Program-made: the position numbers and the translations under genes
Origin: Halomonas sp. A11-A
GTDB taxonomy: Bacteria; Pseudomonadota; Gammaproteobacteria; Pseudomonadales; Halomonadaceae
Assembly: GCF_003182195.1 (NCBI RefSeq)
Contig: NZ_QGTM01000003.1
Coordinates: forward strand, 124,001-188,000
DNA: 64,000 bases
Reading direction: 5' to 3'
Notes under the pieces: generated by a model
What the model was told of the DNA's origin: nothing
What the model saw: the letters and a program-made list of their open reading frames with translations, nothing else
Database searches by the model: none
In this document: one piece after another, positions 22,755 to 30,689 of the stretch
Layout: every line of letters starts with the position of its first letter
How positions within the stretch are numbered: the stretch's first letter is position 1

Positions 22755-24407
22755 ATGTACCGCTACGACACCCACGACCAGACCCTCGTCAATGAACGCG
22801 TCGCCCAGTTCCGCGACCAGATGGAGCGCTATCTGGCCGGCCGCCTCAGCGAGGAGGAGTTCCTTCCGCTGCGCGTGCAGAATGGGCTCTATGTGCAGCG
22901 TCACGCCCCCATGCTGCGTATCGCCATCCCCTACGGGATGCTGGCCTCCTATCAGCTGCGCAAGCTCGGCGACCTGGCACGCGACTATGATCGCGGCTAT
23001 GGCCACTTCACCACCCGCACCAACCTGCAGCTGAACTGGCCGAAGCTCGAGACGGTGCCGGACATGCTGGCGGAGCTGGCCAGCGTGGAGATGCATGCGA
23101 TCCAGACCAGCGGCAACGACATCCGCAACACCACCACCGACCAGTTCGCCGGGGTGGCCGAGGATGAGGAGGTCGATCCGCGCCCCTGGTGCGAGCTGAT
23201 CCGCCAGTGGTCGACCTTCCACCCGGAGTTCGCCTACCTGCCGCGCAAGTTCAAGATCGCCGTCACCGGTGCCGCAGAGGATCGCGCGGCCATCCAGGTC
23301 CATGACGTGGGCCTGCGCCTGTGGCGCGACGACAGCGGCGAGGTGCGCGTTCGGGTGCTGGCCGGTGGGGGCCTGGGCCGCACGCCGATGATCGGCGACG
23401 TGGTGCGCGAGGACCTCCCCTGGCGCCACCTGCTGACCTACCTCGAGGCGCTGGTGCGGGTCTACAACCAGTTCGGTCGCCGCGACAACAAGTTCAAGGC
23501 GCGCATCAAGATCCTGGTCAAGGCGCTGGGCATCGAGGAGTTCCGCCGCCGGGTCGACGCCGAGTGGGCCCACCTCAAGGATGGCCCCCAGACCCTCACC
23601 CACGAAACCGTCGAGGCGGTCGCCGGCCACTTCGTCGACCCCGAACGCCGCCCGGTCAGCGCCGAGGCCATCGAGGCCTTCCAGCGGCTGCGCGGCGAGA
23701 ATCGCGCCTTCGCCCGCTTCGTGACCAACAACGTCACCGGCCACAAGGTGCCCGGCTACAAGGCGGTGACCCTGTCGCTCAAGCGAGCCGGTCAGTCCCC
23801 CGGCGACGTGACCGCCGAGCAGATGCACCAGATCGCCGATCTCGCCGACGAGTACAGCTTCGGCGAGCTACGGGTCACCCACGAGCAGAACCTGGTGCTC
23901 TCCGACGTGCCGGTGGATCGCCTCCACGAGCTATGGCAGCGCCTGGATGCCCTGGGCCTGGCCAACCCCACCGTGGGCACCCTGGCCGACCTGATCTGCT
24001 GCCCGGGGGGCGACTACTGCGCCCTGGCCAATGCCAAGTCCATCCCGGTGGCTCAGGCGATCCAGGAACGCTTCGATGACCTCGACTTCCTCTATGACCT
24101 GGGCCCGCTGGAGCTGAACATCTCGGGCTGCATGAACGCCTGTGGCCACCACCATGTGGGGCACATCGGCATCCTCGGCGTCGACAAGAAGGGCGAGGAG
24201 TGGTACCAGATCTCGCTCGGCGGCGCCCAGGGCAACGCCACCTCGCTGGGCAAGATCCTCGGTCCCTCCTTCAGCCGCGAAAGCGTGCCCGAGGTGATCG
24301 ACAAGCTGCTCAAGGTCTACGTCGGCGAGCGCAGTGACGGCGAGACCTTCCTCGACACCTACCGCCGTATCGGCCTCAAACCCTTCAAGGAGCGGGTCTA
24401 TGCCTGA
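22755..24407 (+). CDS. cysI: Sulfite reductase hemoprotein (CysI, ferredoxin/NADPH type)
   Basis: This enzyme reduces sulfite to sulfide by six electrons for cysteine synthesis, using siroheme and a 4Fe-4S cluster. The 550-residue protein has two nitrite/sulfite reductase repeats. The C-terminal half contains cysteines in LICCPGGDYC and NISGCMNACGHHH for the cluster and siroheme. It resembles Pseudomonas-type CysI proteins annotated as nitrite/sulfite reductase. The next gene is DUF934, the usual partner of this type, which favours the assimilatory sulfite role over nitrite. No flavoprotein CysJ is adjacent. Confidence 0.9.
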   Translation: MYRYDTHDQTLVNERVAQFRDQMERYLAGRLSEEEFLPLRVQNGLYVQRHAPMLRIAIPYGMLASYQLRKLGDLARDYDRGYGHFTTRTNLQLNWPKLETVPDMLAELASVEMHAIQTSGNDIRNTTTDQFAGVAEDEEVDPRPWCELIRQWSTFHPEFAYLPRKFKIAVTGAAEDRAAIQVHDVGLRLWRDDSGEVRVRVLAGGGLGRTPMIGDVVREDLPWRHLLTYLEALVRVYNQFGRRDNKFKARIKILVKALGIEEFRRRVDAEWAHLKDGPQTLTHETVEAVAGHFVDPERRPVSAEAIEAFQRLRGENRAFARFVTNNVTGHKVPGYKAVTLSLKRAGQSPGDVTAEQMHQIADLADEYSFGELRVTHEQNLVLSDVPVDRLHELWQRLDALGLANPTVGTLADLICCPGGDYCALANAKSIPVAQAIQERFDDLDFLYDLGPLELNISGCMNACGHHHVGHIGILGVDKKGEEWYQISLGGAQGNATSLGKILGPSFSRESVPEVIDKLLKVYVGERSDGETFLDTYRRIGLKPFKERVYA

Positions 24408-24948
24408 TCAAGCCCCCAACGCACGCCCCGAGTCACGCCCCTACCTGTTCCGCGGCCAGCCCGCCGCGGACGCCTGGACCCTGGTTCGCGAGGGCGAGGC
24501 GCCGGCCGGTGCCGCCGCCATCGTGCCCCTCGCCGACTGGCTCGAGGCCGCACCGAGCGCCACCCTGGCCCCCTGGCTCCCGGCCGACACCGAGTTGACC
24601 GACGCCCTGGCCGAGCGGTTGGCCGAGGCGCCGCTGATCGCCGTGGACTTCCCGAAGTTCACCGACGGGCGCGGCTACAGCCTGGCGCGGCTGCTGCGAG
24701 AGCGCCACGGATTTGGCGGCGAGATTCGTGCGGTGGGCGACGTGCTGGTGGATCAGCTCTATTTCATGACGCGCTGCGGCTTCGATGGCCTCTCGCTGCG
24801 CGAGGACCAGTGGCTGGAGGATGCCCAGCGCGCCCTGGGCGCCTTCAGCCGCGCCTACCAACCGGCCGTGGACCAGCCGGAGCCGCTGTTCCGCCGCCGC
24901 GAGCGGGAGTGGGCCCAGGCCCGCGAAGAGGCCGCTGCCTTCGCCTGA
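24400..24948 (+). CDS. DUF934 protein, sulfite reductase partner
   Basis: A 182-residue DUF934-family protein. The core signature is IAVDFPKFTDGRGYSLARLLRERHGFGGEIRAVGDVLVDQLYFMTRCGFD. Family members are almost always encoded after a sulfite reductase gene and are thought to help that enzyme, possibly in electron transfer or assembly; the biochemical role is not established. The ATG at 24400 overlaps the end of cysI by 8 bp and has an AAGGAGCGG ribosome site inside cysI, so translation is probably coupled. Confidence 0.9.
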   Translation: MPDQAPNARPESRPYLFRGQPAADAWTLVREGEAPAGAAAIVPLADWLEAAPSATLAPWLPADTELTDALAERLAEAPLIAVDFPKFTDGRGYSLARLLRERHGFGGEIRAVGDVLVDQLYFMTRCGFDGLSLREDQWLEDAQRALGAFSRAYQPAVDQPEPLFRRREREWAQAREEAAAFA

Positions 24949-24994
24949 CCATCATCAGGGCCTGTCGCCAGCAAGGGCTTGCTCACGCTTGAGG

Positions 24995-25186
24995 CGGGGC
25001 GCCGGGGGCAGGCCTGAAGGGGGTCTTTTTCCAGGGGTGAGGAGCATTGCTCCGAACGGGCTGGCCAAGGATGGCCAGCACCGGCCCTGCAAGCGGAGCA
25101 GGATGCGAGAGCGCCGCAGGGAAAAAGTAGCGTACAGGGAGGTATTCACAGCGCCCCCGTACAGGCCTGGCGCCGGGAAAGCCCCG
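24995..25186. repeat. 192-bp nested palindromic element
   Basis: The gap between DUF934 and the Smr gene holds an imperfect palindrome. It starts CGGGGC and ends GCCCCG, with CAGGCCTG in each arm (25009-25016 and 25162-25169) next to GCGCCGG-type blocks, then GGGGG/CCCCC and CTTTTTCC/GGAAAAAG further in. Inside are two smaller perfect dyads: GGAGCA-T-TGCTCC (25041-25053) and GCTGGCCA-AGGA-TGGCCAGC (25060-25079). No gene fits. It resembles dispersed REP/BIME-type or MITE-type repeats. Copies elsewhere cannot be tested here. Confidence 0.6.
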
Positions 25187-25215
25187 CAATCACCAACCTC
25201 ACCTACATTACCCGC

Positions 25216-25809
25216 TTACCCCCTTCGCTTCTGCTGCCGCTCGCGGTTGGCCGCCTTCGCCCGCTCGCTCTTGCGCAGCATCACCCAGGTAGCGCCGAGG
25301 CCGCCGTCCGATGGCTGGGCGGAGACGTAGGCCTGCACCTCCGGAAACTGCAGCAGCCACTTGGCCAGGTAGGAGCGCAGCACGTTGGCCGGGCTGTCGA
25401 TCGCCTGGCCGCGGCCATGGACGATCAGCACCGAGCGCAGGTCGTGGGCGAAGGCCTCGTGGATGAAGGGCGGCAGCGCTCGCCGGCACTCTTCCAGCGG
25501 GCGACGCAGCAGGTGCAGGCGCGCCTGGTCCGCGTAGCCGCCATGGCGCAGGCGGTCCACCACCCCCTGCTGGATGCCGTCGCGCCGGTACTCGAGGGGG
25601 TCGAAGGGAGGCACCAGGTCGACGAAATCATCGGAGAGAAAGCCATGGCCTGCTGGCGCAGCGGCGGCGCTTTCCCGCCTGGCCAGCTGTGCCTCGCTGG
25701 GCGCGCGACGCGTGCGGCCGGGGTCGGCGCGATTGAGGTCCCGGGAGAGCGGGCGTACGTCACCCATCAGGGCCTGGAAGTCGAGGTCATAACACGCCTG
25801 CCGGGTCAT
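25216..25809 (-). CDS. Smr-domain protein (MutS2-related nuclease domain)
   Basis: A protein of 197 residues. The C-terminal Smr domain spans about 95-185 and contains HLLRRPLEECRRALPPFIHEA, the SVLIVHGRG motif and the closing GGLGATWVML. The N-terminal half is charged and probably linker. Stand-alone Smr proteins (SmrA/SmrB type) are nucleic-acid nucleases; SmrB cleaves mRNA at collided ribosomes. Which activity applies here is not clear, as the DxH-type residues must be compared by alignment. I prefer ATG 25809 (GAGG site upstream); ATG 25830 is also in frame. Confidence 0.82.
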   Translation of the reverse strand: MTRQACYDLDFQALMGDVRPLSRDLNRADPGRTRRAPSEAQLARRESAAAAPAGHGFLSDDFVDLVPPFDPLEYRRDGIQQGVVDRLRHGGYADQARLHLLRRPLEECRRALPPFIHEAFAHDLRSVLIVHGRGQAIDSPANVLRSYLAKWLLQFPEVQAYVSAQPSDGGLGATWVMLRKSERAKAANRERQQKRRG

Positions 25810-25947
25810 GGGGCACCTCACGATCGTCATGGGGAGACTCCATCCTAGCAGAGCCCTCGGCCCGGCTTAAGCCGCCCGGCGGCGAAGACCGGACAATGCC
25901 CTCGCGGCATGGCAGGATGGGACGCCCCCCTTCTCGGAAGGAGCCCC

Positions 25948-26391
25948 ATGCGACGCCGACATCTGCTGCTCGCCACCCTGCTCGGCCTGCCCCTTGCCCT
26001 CGTCGGCTGGCTCTGGCTCACCATGCTCAGCCCCTTCACCTACGACCGTCCCGACCACCTGCCTCCCATCGAGGCGGGGCCTCATGAGGTCTTCGTCTAT
26101 GGCACCCTGCGCTCGGGGCTGGTGCGCTGGATCGTCACTGGCCGCGCCGGCGAGTCGCGACCGGCCACGCTCGAGGGCTTCCGCCGCAGCGCCCTCGACC
26201 TGGAGGAGGCCCCCGGTGAGCGCGTCGAGGGCGAGGTCATCACGGTGAGCGCCGAGGAGCTCGCCCGGCTCGATCGCTACGAGCGCCTTGGCCTACGCTA
26301 CGAACGGGTGTGCCTCACCCTGGCGGACGGCAGCGACGCCTGGGTCTACCGGCGCCTGCCCGAGGAGGCCCTCGACGGGGCTCGGTTGTGA
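25948..26391 (+). CDS. Membrane-anchored gamma-glutamylcyclotransferase-like protein
   Basis: A 147-residue protein. Residues 6-27 form a strong hydrophobic helix after MRRRH, a membrane anchor or uncleaved signal. The rest is a GGCT/AIG2-like domain: substrate loop VYGTLRSG, then EVITVSAEELARLDRYE with a candidate catalytic Glu, ending in VWVYRR-type strands. Soluble GGCT enzymes release 5-oxoproline from gamma-glutamyl compounds. An anchored version would act at or outside the inner membrane, and its substrate is not known. AAGGAG precedes the start. Confidence 0.75.
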   Translation: MRRRHLLLATLLGLPLALVGWLWLTMLSPFTYDRPDHLPPIEAGPHEVFVYGTLRSGLVRWIVTGRAGESRPATLEGFRRSALDLEEAPGERVEGEVITVSAEELARLDRYERLGLRYERVCLTLADGSDAWVYRRLPEEALDGARL

Positions 26392-26474
26392 GCGCCCCAC
26401 GCCGCCGAATACAATGGCCGCTGCCACGCCCCGGGCCGGTCCCGGCGGCGAACTGCCCTCGACAAGGAGTCGCC

Positions 26475-27479
<1,005 letters not shown>

Positions 27480-27480
<1 letters not shown>

Positions 27481-27872
27481 TGAGGCGCTGGCTCGAGACC
27501 CTGGAGGCCGAGAAGGGGCTGGATCACCTGACCGACCGGTCGCGCCGCTGGGTGCTGGGCAGCTACGGGATCCTGGTTCTGGCCCTGCTGGCCTGGGGTC
27601 TTCTGCTGGCTCGCGACGATGGCAACCTGCGTCCACTGCTGGCCTTCCTGCTGCCACTGGCGCTGTTCCTGCCCTCCCTGCTGGCGAAGCGACCCCGCGG
27701 GCACGCCTGGCTGGCCTTCGTCAGCCTGCTCTACTTCATGATCGGGGTGAACGTCGCGATCCTGCCCGGGCTCGGCTGGCTGGGCTGGCTGATCGCCCTG
27801 GCGGCGCTGGCGCTGTTCGGCGGCTGCACCTTCTATGCCCGCTTTCGCAGCCGCCAGCAGCGCGCGAACTGA
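27480..27872 (+). CDS. DUF2069 inner-membrane protein
   Basis: A 130-residue DUF2069-family protein with about four TM helices between residues 25 and 120 (WVLGSYGILVLALLAWGLLLA; LLAFLLPLALFLPSLL; FVSLLYFMIGVNVAI; LGWLIALAALALFGGCTFYA). Function unknown. Its start codon overlaps the wrbA stop as TGATG, so it is translationally coupled. The pairing with wrbA is conserved in pseudomonads, suggesting a shared membrane redox role, which is inference. Confidence 0.85.
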
Positions 27873-27914
27873 GATGAGACAGGGTCCCGGCTGCGGTTGC
27901 GGCGTCAACATCGC

Positions 27915-27948
27915 GCGGGGCGGCCTAAGTGCCGCCCCGCTCTTTTTT
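27915..27948 (+). terminator. Rho-independent terminator after DUF2069
   Basis: A perfect 10-bp GC stem (GCGGGGCGGC / GCCGCCCCGC) with a 6-base loop is followed by TCTTTTTT. This is a textbook terminator ending the arsC-wrbA-DUF2069 unit, and the best T tract in the window. Confidence 0.93.
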
Positions 27949-27981
27949 GCATCTGCCATGACCTTGCCGCACGGATGGCGA

Positions 27982-28668
27982 TCAGGCGCTCCAGAGCCAG
28001 AGCACCGGCAGCGCGGCGATGGCGATCACCCCCAGGGCCAGCCAGGGACGGGCGGGACGCTGGCCCCGGGCGCCAGTGGCCGGGGCGTCCTCGGGCTCGC
28101 CCGCCAGCGACTTGCGGCCGGTGATCATCGCCCCCACCAGGCGCTCGCCCTTCAGGCGATGCACCACCAGGGCCAGCAGGTGCGCCGCGATCAGCCCCAT
28201 CAGCAGGTTGGCGTTGAGGTGATGCAGCCCGGCCAGGGTGCGGGCGGTGCTGCGGTCCACCAGGCCATGCAGGGGGGCATTGAAGAAGATGTCGTCGGTC
28301 AGGAAGAGGCCGCTGACGGCCTGGAAGGTCAGCGACAGCAGCATCACCATCACCATGAGGCCGCCCAGGGGATTGTGGCCGGCGAAGAGGGGCAGACGCC
28401 CGCTCATCAGGCGCCGGGCATAGCCCCACAGGGTGGCCGGCGAATAGAGGAAGCTGCCGAAGCGGGCGTGATGGCTGCCCACCAGGCCCCACAGCCAGCG
28501 GAACAGCAGCAGGCCGATCAGCACGTAGCCGCCCCGGGCGTGGATATCGATCGGGAAGATGAAGGGCGCCCCGTCAGTCTTCATGGTGTAGAACGCCAGC
28601 GCCACGCAGCCGACCAGCCCCCAGTGAAAGAGCCGTGTCGGCACATCCCAGACTTTCAGTCGCGTCAT
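27982..28668 (-). CDS. Cytochrome b561-type membrane protein
   Basis: A 228-residue inner-membrane diheme cytochrome b of the b561/Ni-Fe hydrogenase-type family. It begins MTRLKVWDVPTRLFHWGLV, where the first heme His lies, and has about four to five TM helices. Further His ligands are likely in DIHARGGYVLIG and GLIAAHLLALVVHRLKGE. Such proteins pass electrons from quinol to soluble cytochromes or reductases. No cytochrome c partner is adjacent. A strong AAGGAGG precedes the ATG at 28668. Confidence 0.85.
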   Translation of the reverse strand: MTRLKVWDVPTRLFHWGLVGCVALAFYTMKTDGAPFIFPIDIHARGGYVLIGLLLFRWLWGLVGSHHARFGSFLYSPATLWGYARRLMSGRLPLFAGHNPLGGLMVMVMLLSLTFQAVSGLFLTDDIFFNAPLHGLVDRSTARTLAGLHHLNANLLMGLIAAHLLALVVHRLKGERLVGAMITGRKSLAGEPEDAPATGARGQRPARPWLALGVIAIAALPVLWLWSA

Positions 28669-28794
28669 CTTGCCTCCTTGCTGATTGCAGTGGATTCTCC
28701 GGCCCGGGGCTGCCAAAGCCAGTTTTTTGGCTTACCATGAGCGATTCCATGGACACCACCCCCATGCCGGTGGCCCGCAGAAGGAGTGTACCTC

Positions 28795-29499
28795 TTGTCA
28801 TCGCCCAACGCCTGGCGCGAGGCCGGCACGCTGACCGTGCCGGTGATGTTCGGCTACCTGCCGCTGGGGGCCGCCTTCGGCATCCTGGCCATCGAGGTGG
28901 GCATCCCGGTCTGGGCCGCCCTGCTGATGTCGCTGGCCATCTACGCCGGGGCCGGCCAGTTCCTGGCGGTGGCGCTTCTTGCCGCCGGTGCCGGCCTGGT
29001 CGAGGTGGCGGTGGCCACCCTGATGCTCAACTCGCGGCACCTGTTCTACGGGCTCTCGCTGCTCAGGCGCTTCAAGGGCGCCGGCTGGCGCAAGCCCTAC
29101 CTGATCTTCTCGCTCACCGATGAGACCTACTCGCTGTTGACCACCCTGCCGCCGGAGCGCGCCCGGGACCATGCCCTGGCCTTTCGCATCGGCCTGCTGA
29201 ACCAGGCCTGGTGGGTGCTCGGCTCCCTGGCCGGGGCGCTGATCGGCAGCACCCTGGCATTCGACAGCCGCGGCATCGAGTTCGCCCTCACCGCGCTCTT
29301 CATCGTGCTCACCCTGGAGCAGGCGCGCCGGCTGCGCCAGGCGCTGCCCTTCGTGATTGCCCTGGCAACGGGCATCGGAGCCCTGCTGCTGGTGCCCGAC
29401 CGCCACCTGCTGCTTGGAGCGATCGGCGCGGCGAGCCTGGTACTGCTGGCCCACTACCGGTTCCAGCGCCCGGCCCGGCCCCAGGAGAGTCGCCCATGA
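28795..29499 (+). CDS. azlC: AzlC family branched-chain amino acid exporter, large subunit
   Basis: AzlC with AzlD exports branched-chain amino acids or analogues. The 234-residue protein has about five to six TM helices and the signature VPVMFGYLPLGAAFGILA and TLMLNSRHLFYGLSLL. I set the start at TTG 28795 because AAGGAG (28781-28786) lies 8 bp upstream; the in-frame GTG at 28786 overlaps that ribosome site. The stop overlaps the azlD start (ATGA). Confidence 0.87.
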   Translation: MSSPNAWREAGTLTVPVMFGYLPLGAAFGILAIEVGIPVWAALLMSLAIYAGAGQFLAVALLAAGAGLVEVAVATLMLNSRHLFYGLSLLRRFKGAGWRKPYLIFSLTDETYSLLTTLPPERARDHALAFRIGLLNQAWWVLGSLAGALIGSTLAFDSRGIEFALTALFIVLTLEQARRLRQALPFVIALATGIGALLLVPDRHLLLGAIGAASLVLLAHYRFQRPARPQESRP

Positions 29500-29843
29500 G
29501 CCACACCACCCTGCTGCTGTTCATCGCGGTGTGCGCCCTGGCCACCTTCGCCACCCGGGTGATCCCCTTCGTGGCCCTGGCCCGTCAGGCCGAGCACCCG
29601 CTGATCCTGCACCTGGGCCGCTATCTGCCCCCCACGGTGATGATGATCCTGGTGATCTATGCGCTGCGCGACTTCCGCCCGCTGGCCGAGGGCCAGCTCA
29701 ACGCCGCGGCCAATGGCTGGCCGATGATCCTGGCCTCCCTGGCGGTGGTCACGCTGCACCTGTGGCGGCGCAACGCCCTGCTCTCCATCATCGGCGGCAC
29801 CGCGGCCTACATGGCCATGGTGCAGCTGGGCTGGACACCTTGA
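29496..29843 (+). CDS. azlD: AzlD family branched-chain amino acid exporter, small subunit
   Basis: A 115-residue protein with about four TM helices, containing ATFATRVIPFVAL and LPPTVMMILVIYALRDF, which are typical of AzlD. It is the obligate partner of AzlC. Its ATG overlaps the azlC TGA stop, and a GGAGAG site lies inside the azlC end, so the two are coupled. No Lrp-type regulator gene is next to the pair. Confidence 0.9.
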   Translation: MSHTTLLLFIAVCALATFATRVIPFVALARQAEHPLILHLGRYLPPTVMMILVIYALRDFRPLAEGQLNAAANGWPMILASLAVVTLHLWRRNALLSIIGGTAAYMAMVQLGWTP

Positions 29844-29952
29844 GCGCGCATCGTCATATGCTTAGGGTCACAAAACCCGCCCGATAAAGGTAAAGGGTGT
29901 TGAGCTGAAGGCGCGCAGAGGCGACCATGCAAGAAACTTCGAGGAGATTTCC

Positions 29953-30594
29953 ATGACACGCAACATCGCCGATATCCGCCGCGACTATGAAGGGGGACAG
30001 CTCGACGAGGCCCAGGCCACCGAGAACCCCATGGAGCTGTTCGAGGAGTGGCTGGCACTCGCGCTCGAGAGCGAGGGCGATGACGGCAACGCCATGACCC
30101 TTGCCACCGTGGACAGCCAGGGGCTGCCGCACGCGCGCATCGTCCTGCTCAAGGGCATCGACGACCAGGGCCTGGTCTTCTACACCAACTACCACAGCCA
30201 CAAGGGCAGCGAGCTCACCAATGTCCCGAATGCCGCCCTGGTATTCTGGTGGCCCAGCCTGGCGCGCCAGGTGCGGGTCGAGGGCAGCGTCGAACAGGTC
30301 AGCGCCGAGGAGTCCGACGCCTATTTCGCCAGCCGTCCGCGGGCCAGTCAGCTGGGCGCCTGGGTGGCCACCCAGAGCGTGGTGATCCCCGGACGCACCT
30401 GGATTGAGGAGCGCCAGAGCCGCTTCGAGCAGGCCTACGAGGGACAGGAGATCCCGCGCCCCGTGCACTGGGGCGGCTACCGCGTGGTACCCACCATGAT
30501 CGAGTTCTGGCAGGGCCAGCCCAGCCGCCTCCACGACCGCATCCGCTACGAGGCCCGCGATGGCCAGTGGCAGCACTTCCGCATGGCCCCCTGA
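29953..30594 (+). CDS. pdxH: Pyridoxamine/pyridoxine 5'-phosphate oxidase
   Basis: PdxH is the FMN enzyme that makes pyridoxal 5'-phosphate, the cofactor used for example by EctB. The 213-residue protein shows ENPMELFEEWLALAL, the FMN-binding ARIVLLKGIDDQGLVFYTNYHSHKG, and the C-terminal HDRIRYEARDGQWQHFRMAP with the terminal proline typical of PdxH. A GAGGAG site precedes the start. It is convergent with the pat-like gene across a strong terminator. Confidence 0.96.
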   Translation: MTRNIADIRRDYEGGQLDEAQATENPMELFEEWLALALESEGDDGNAMTLATVDSQGLPHARIVLLKGIDDQGLVFYTNYHSHKGSELTNVPNAALVFWWPSLARQVRVEGSVEQVSAEESDAYFASRPRASQLGAWVATQSVVIPGRTWIEERQSRFEQAYEGQEIPRPVHWGGYRVVPTMIEFWQGQPSRLHDRIRYEARDGQWQHFRMAP

Positions 30595-30629
30595 GCGACC
30601 CGGCGGCCAACACGGGCCCGCTGATCGGC

Positions 30630-30666
30630 AACGCGAGACCCCCGCCACCGGCGGGGGTCTCGCGTT
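30630..30666. terminator. Bidirectional terminator between pdxH and the acetyltransferase gene
   Basis: A perfect 17-bp stem (AACGCGAGACCCCCGCC and its complement) closes on an ACC loop. Its symmetry and position between converging genes suggest it works in both directions, although T tracts are short. Confidence 0.82.
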
Positions 30667-30689
30667 GGGGCAGTTCGTGCCGGGCGCCC

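Noticed and set aside
28786-28794. GTG at 28786 as the azlC start
   Set aside because: It overlaps the AAGGAG ribosome site; the TTG at 28795 has correct spacing.
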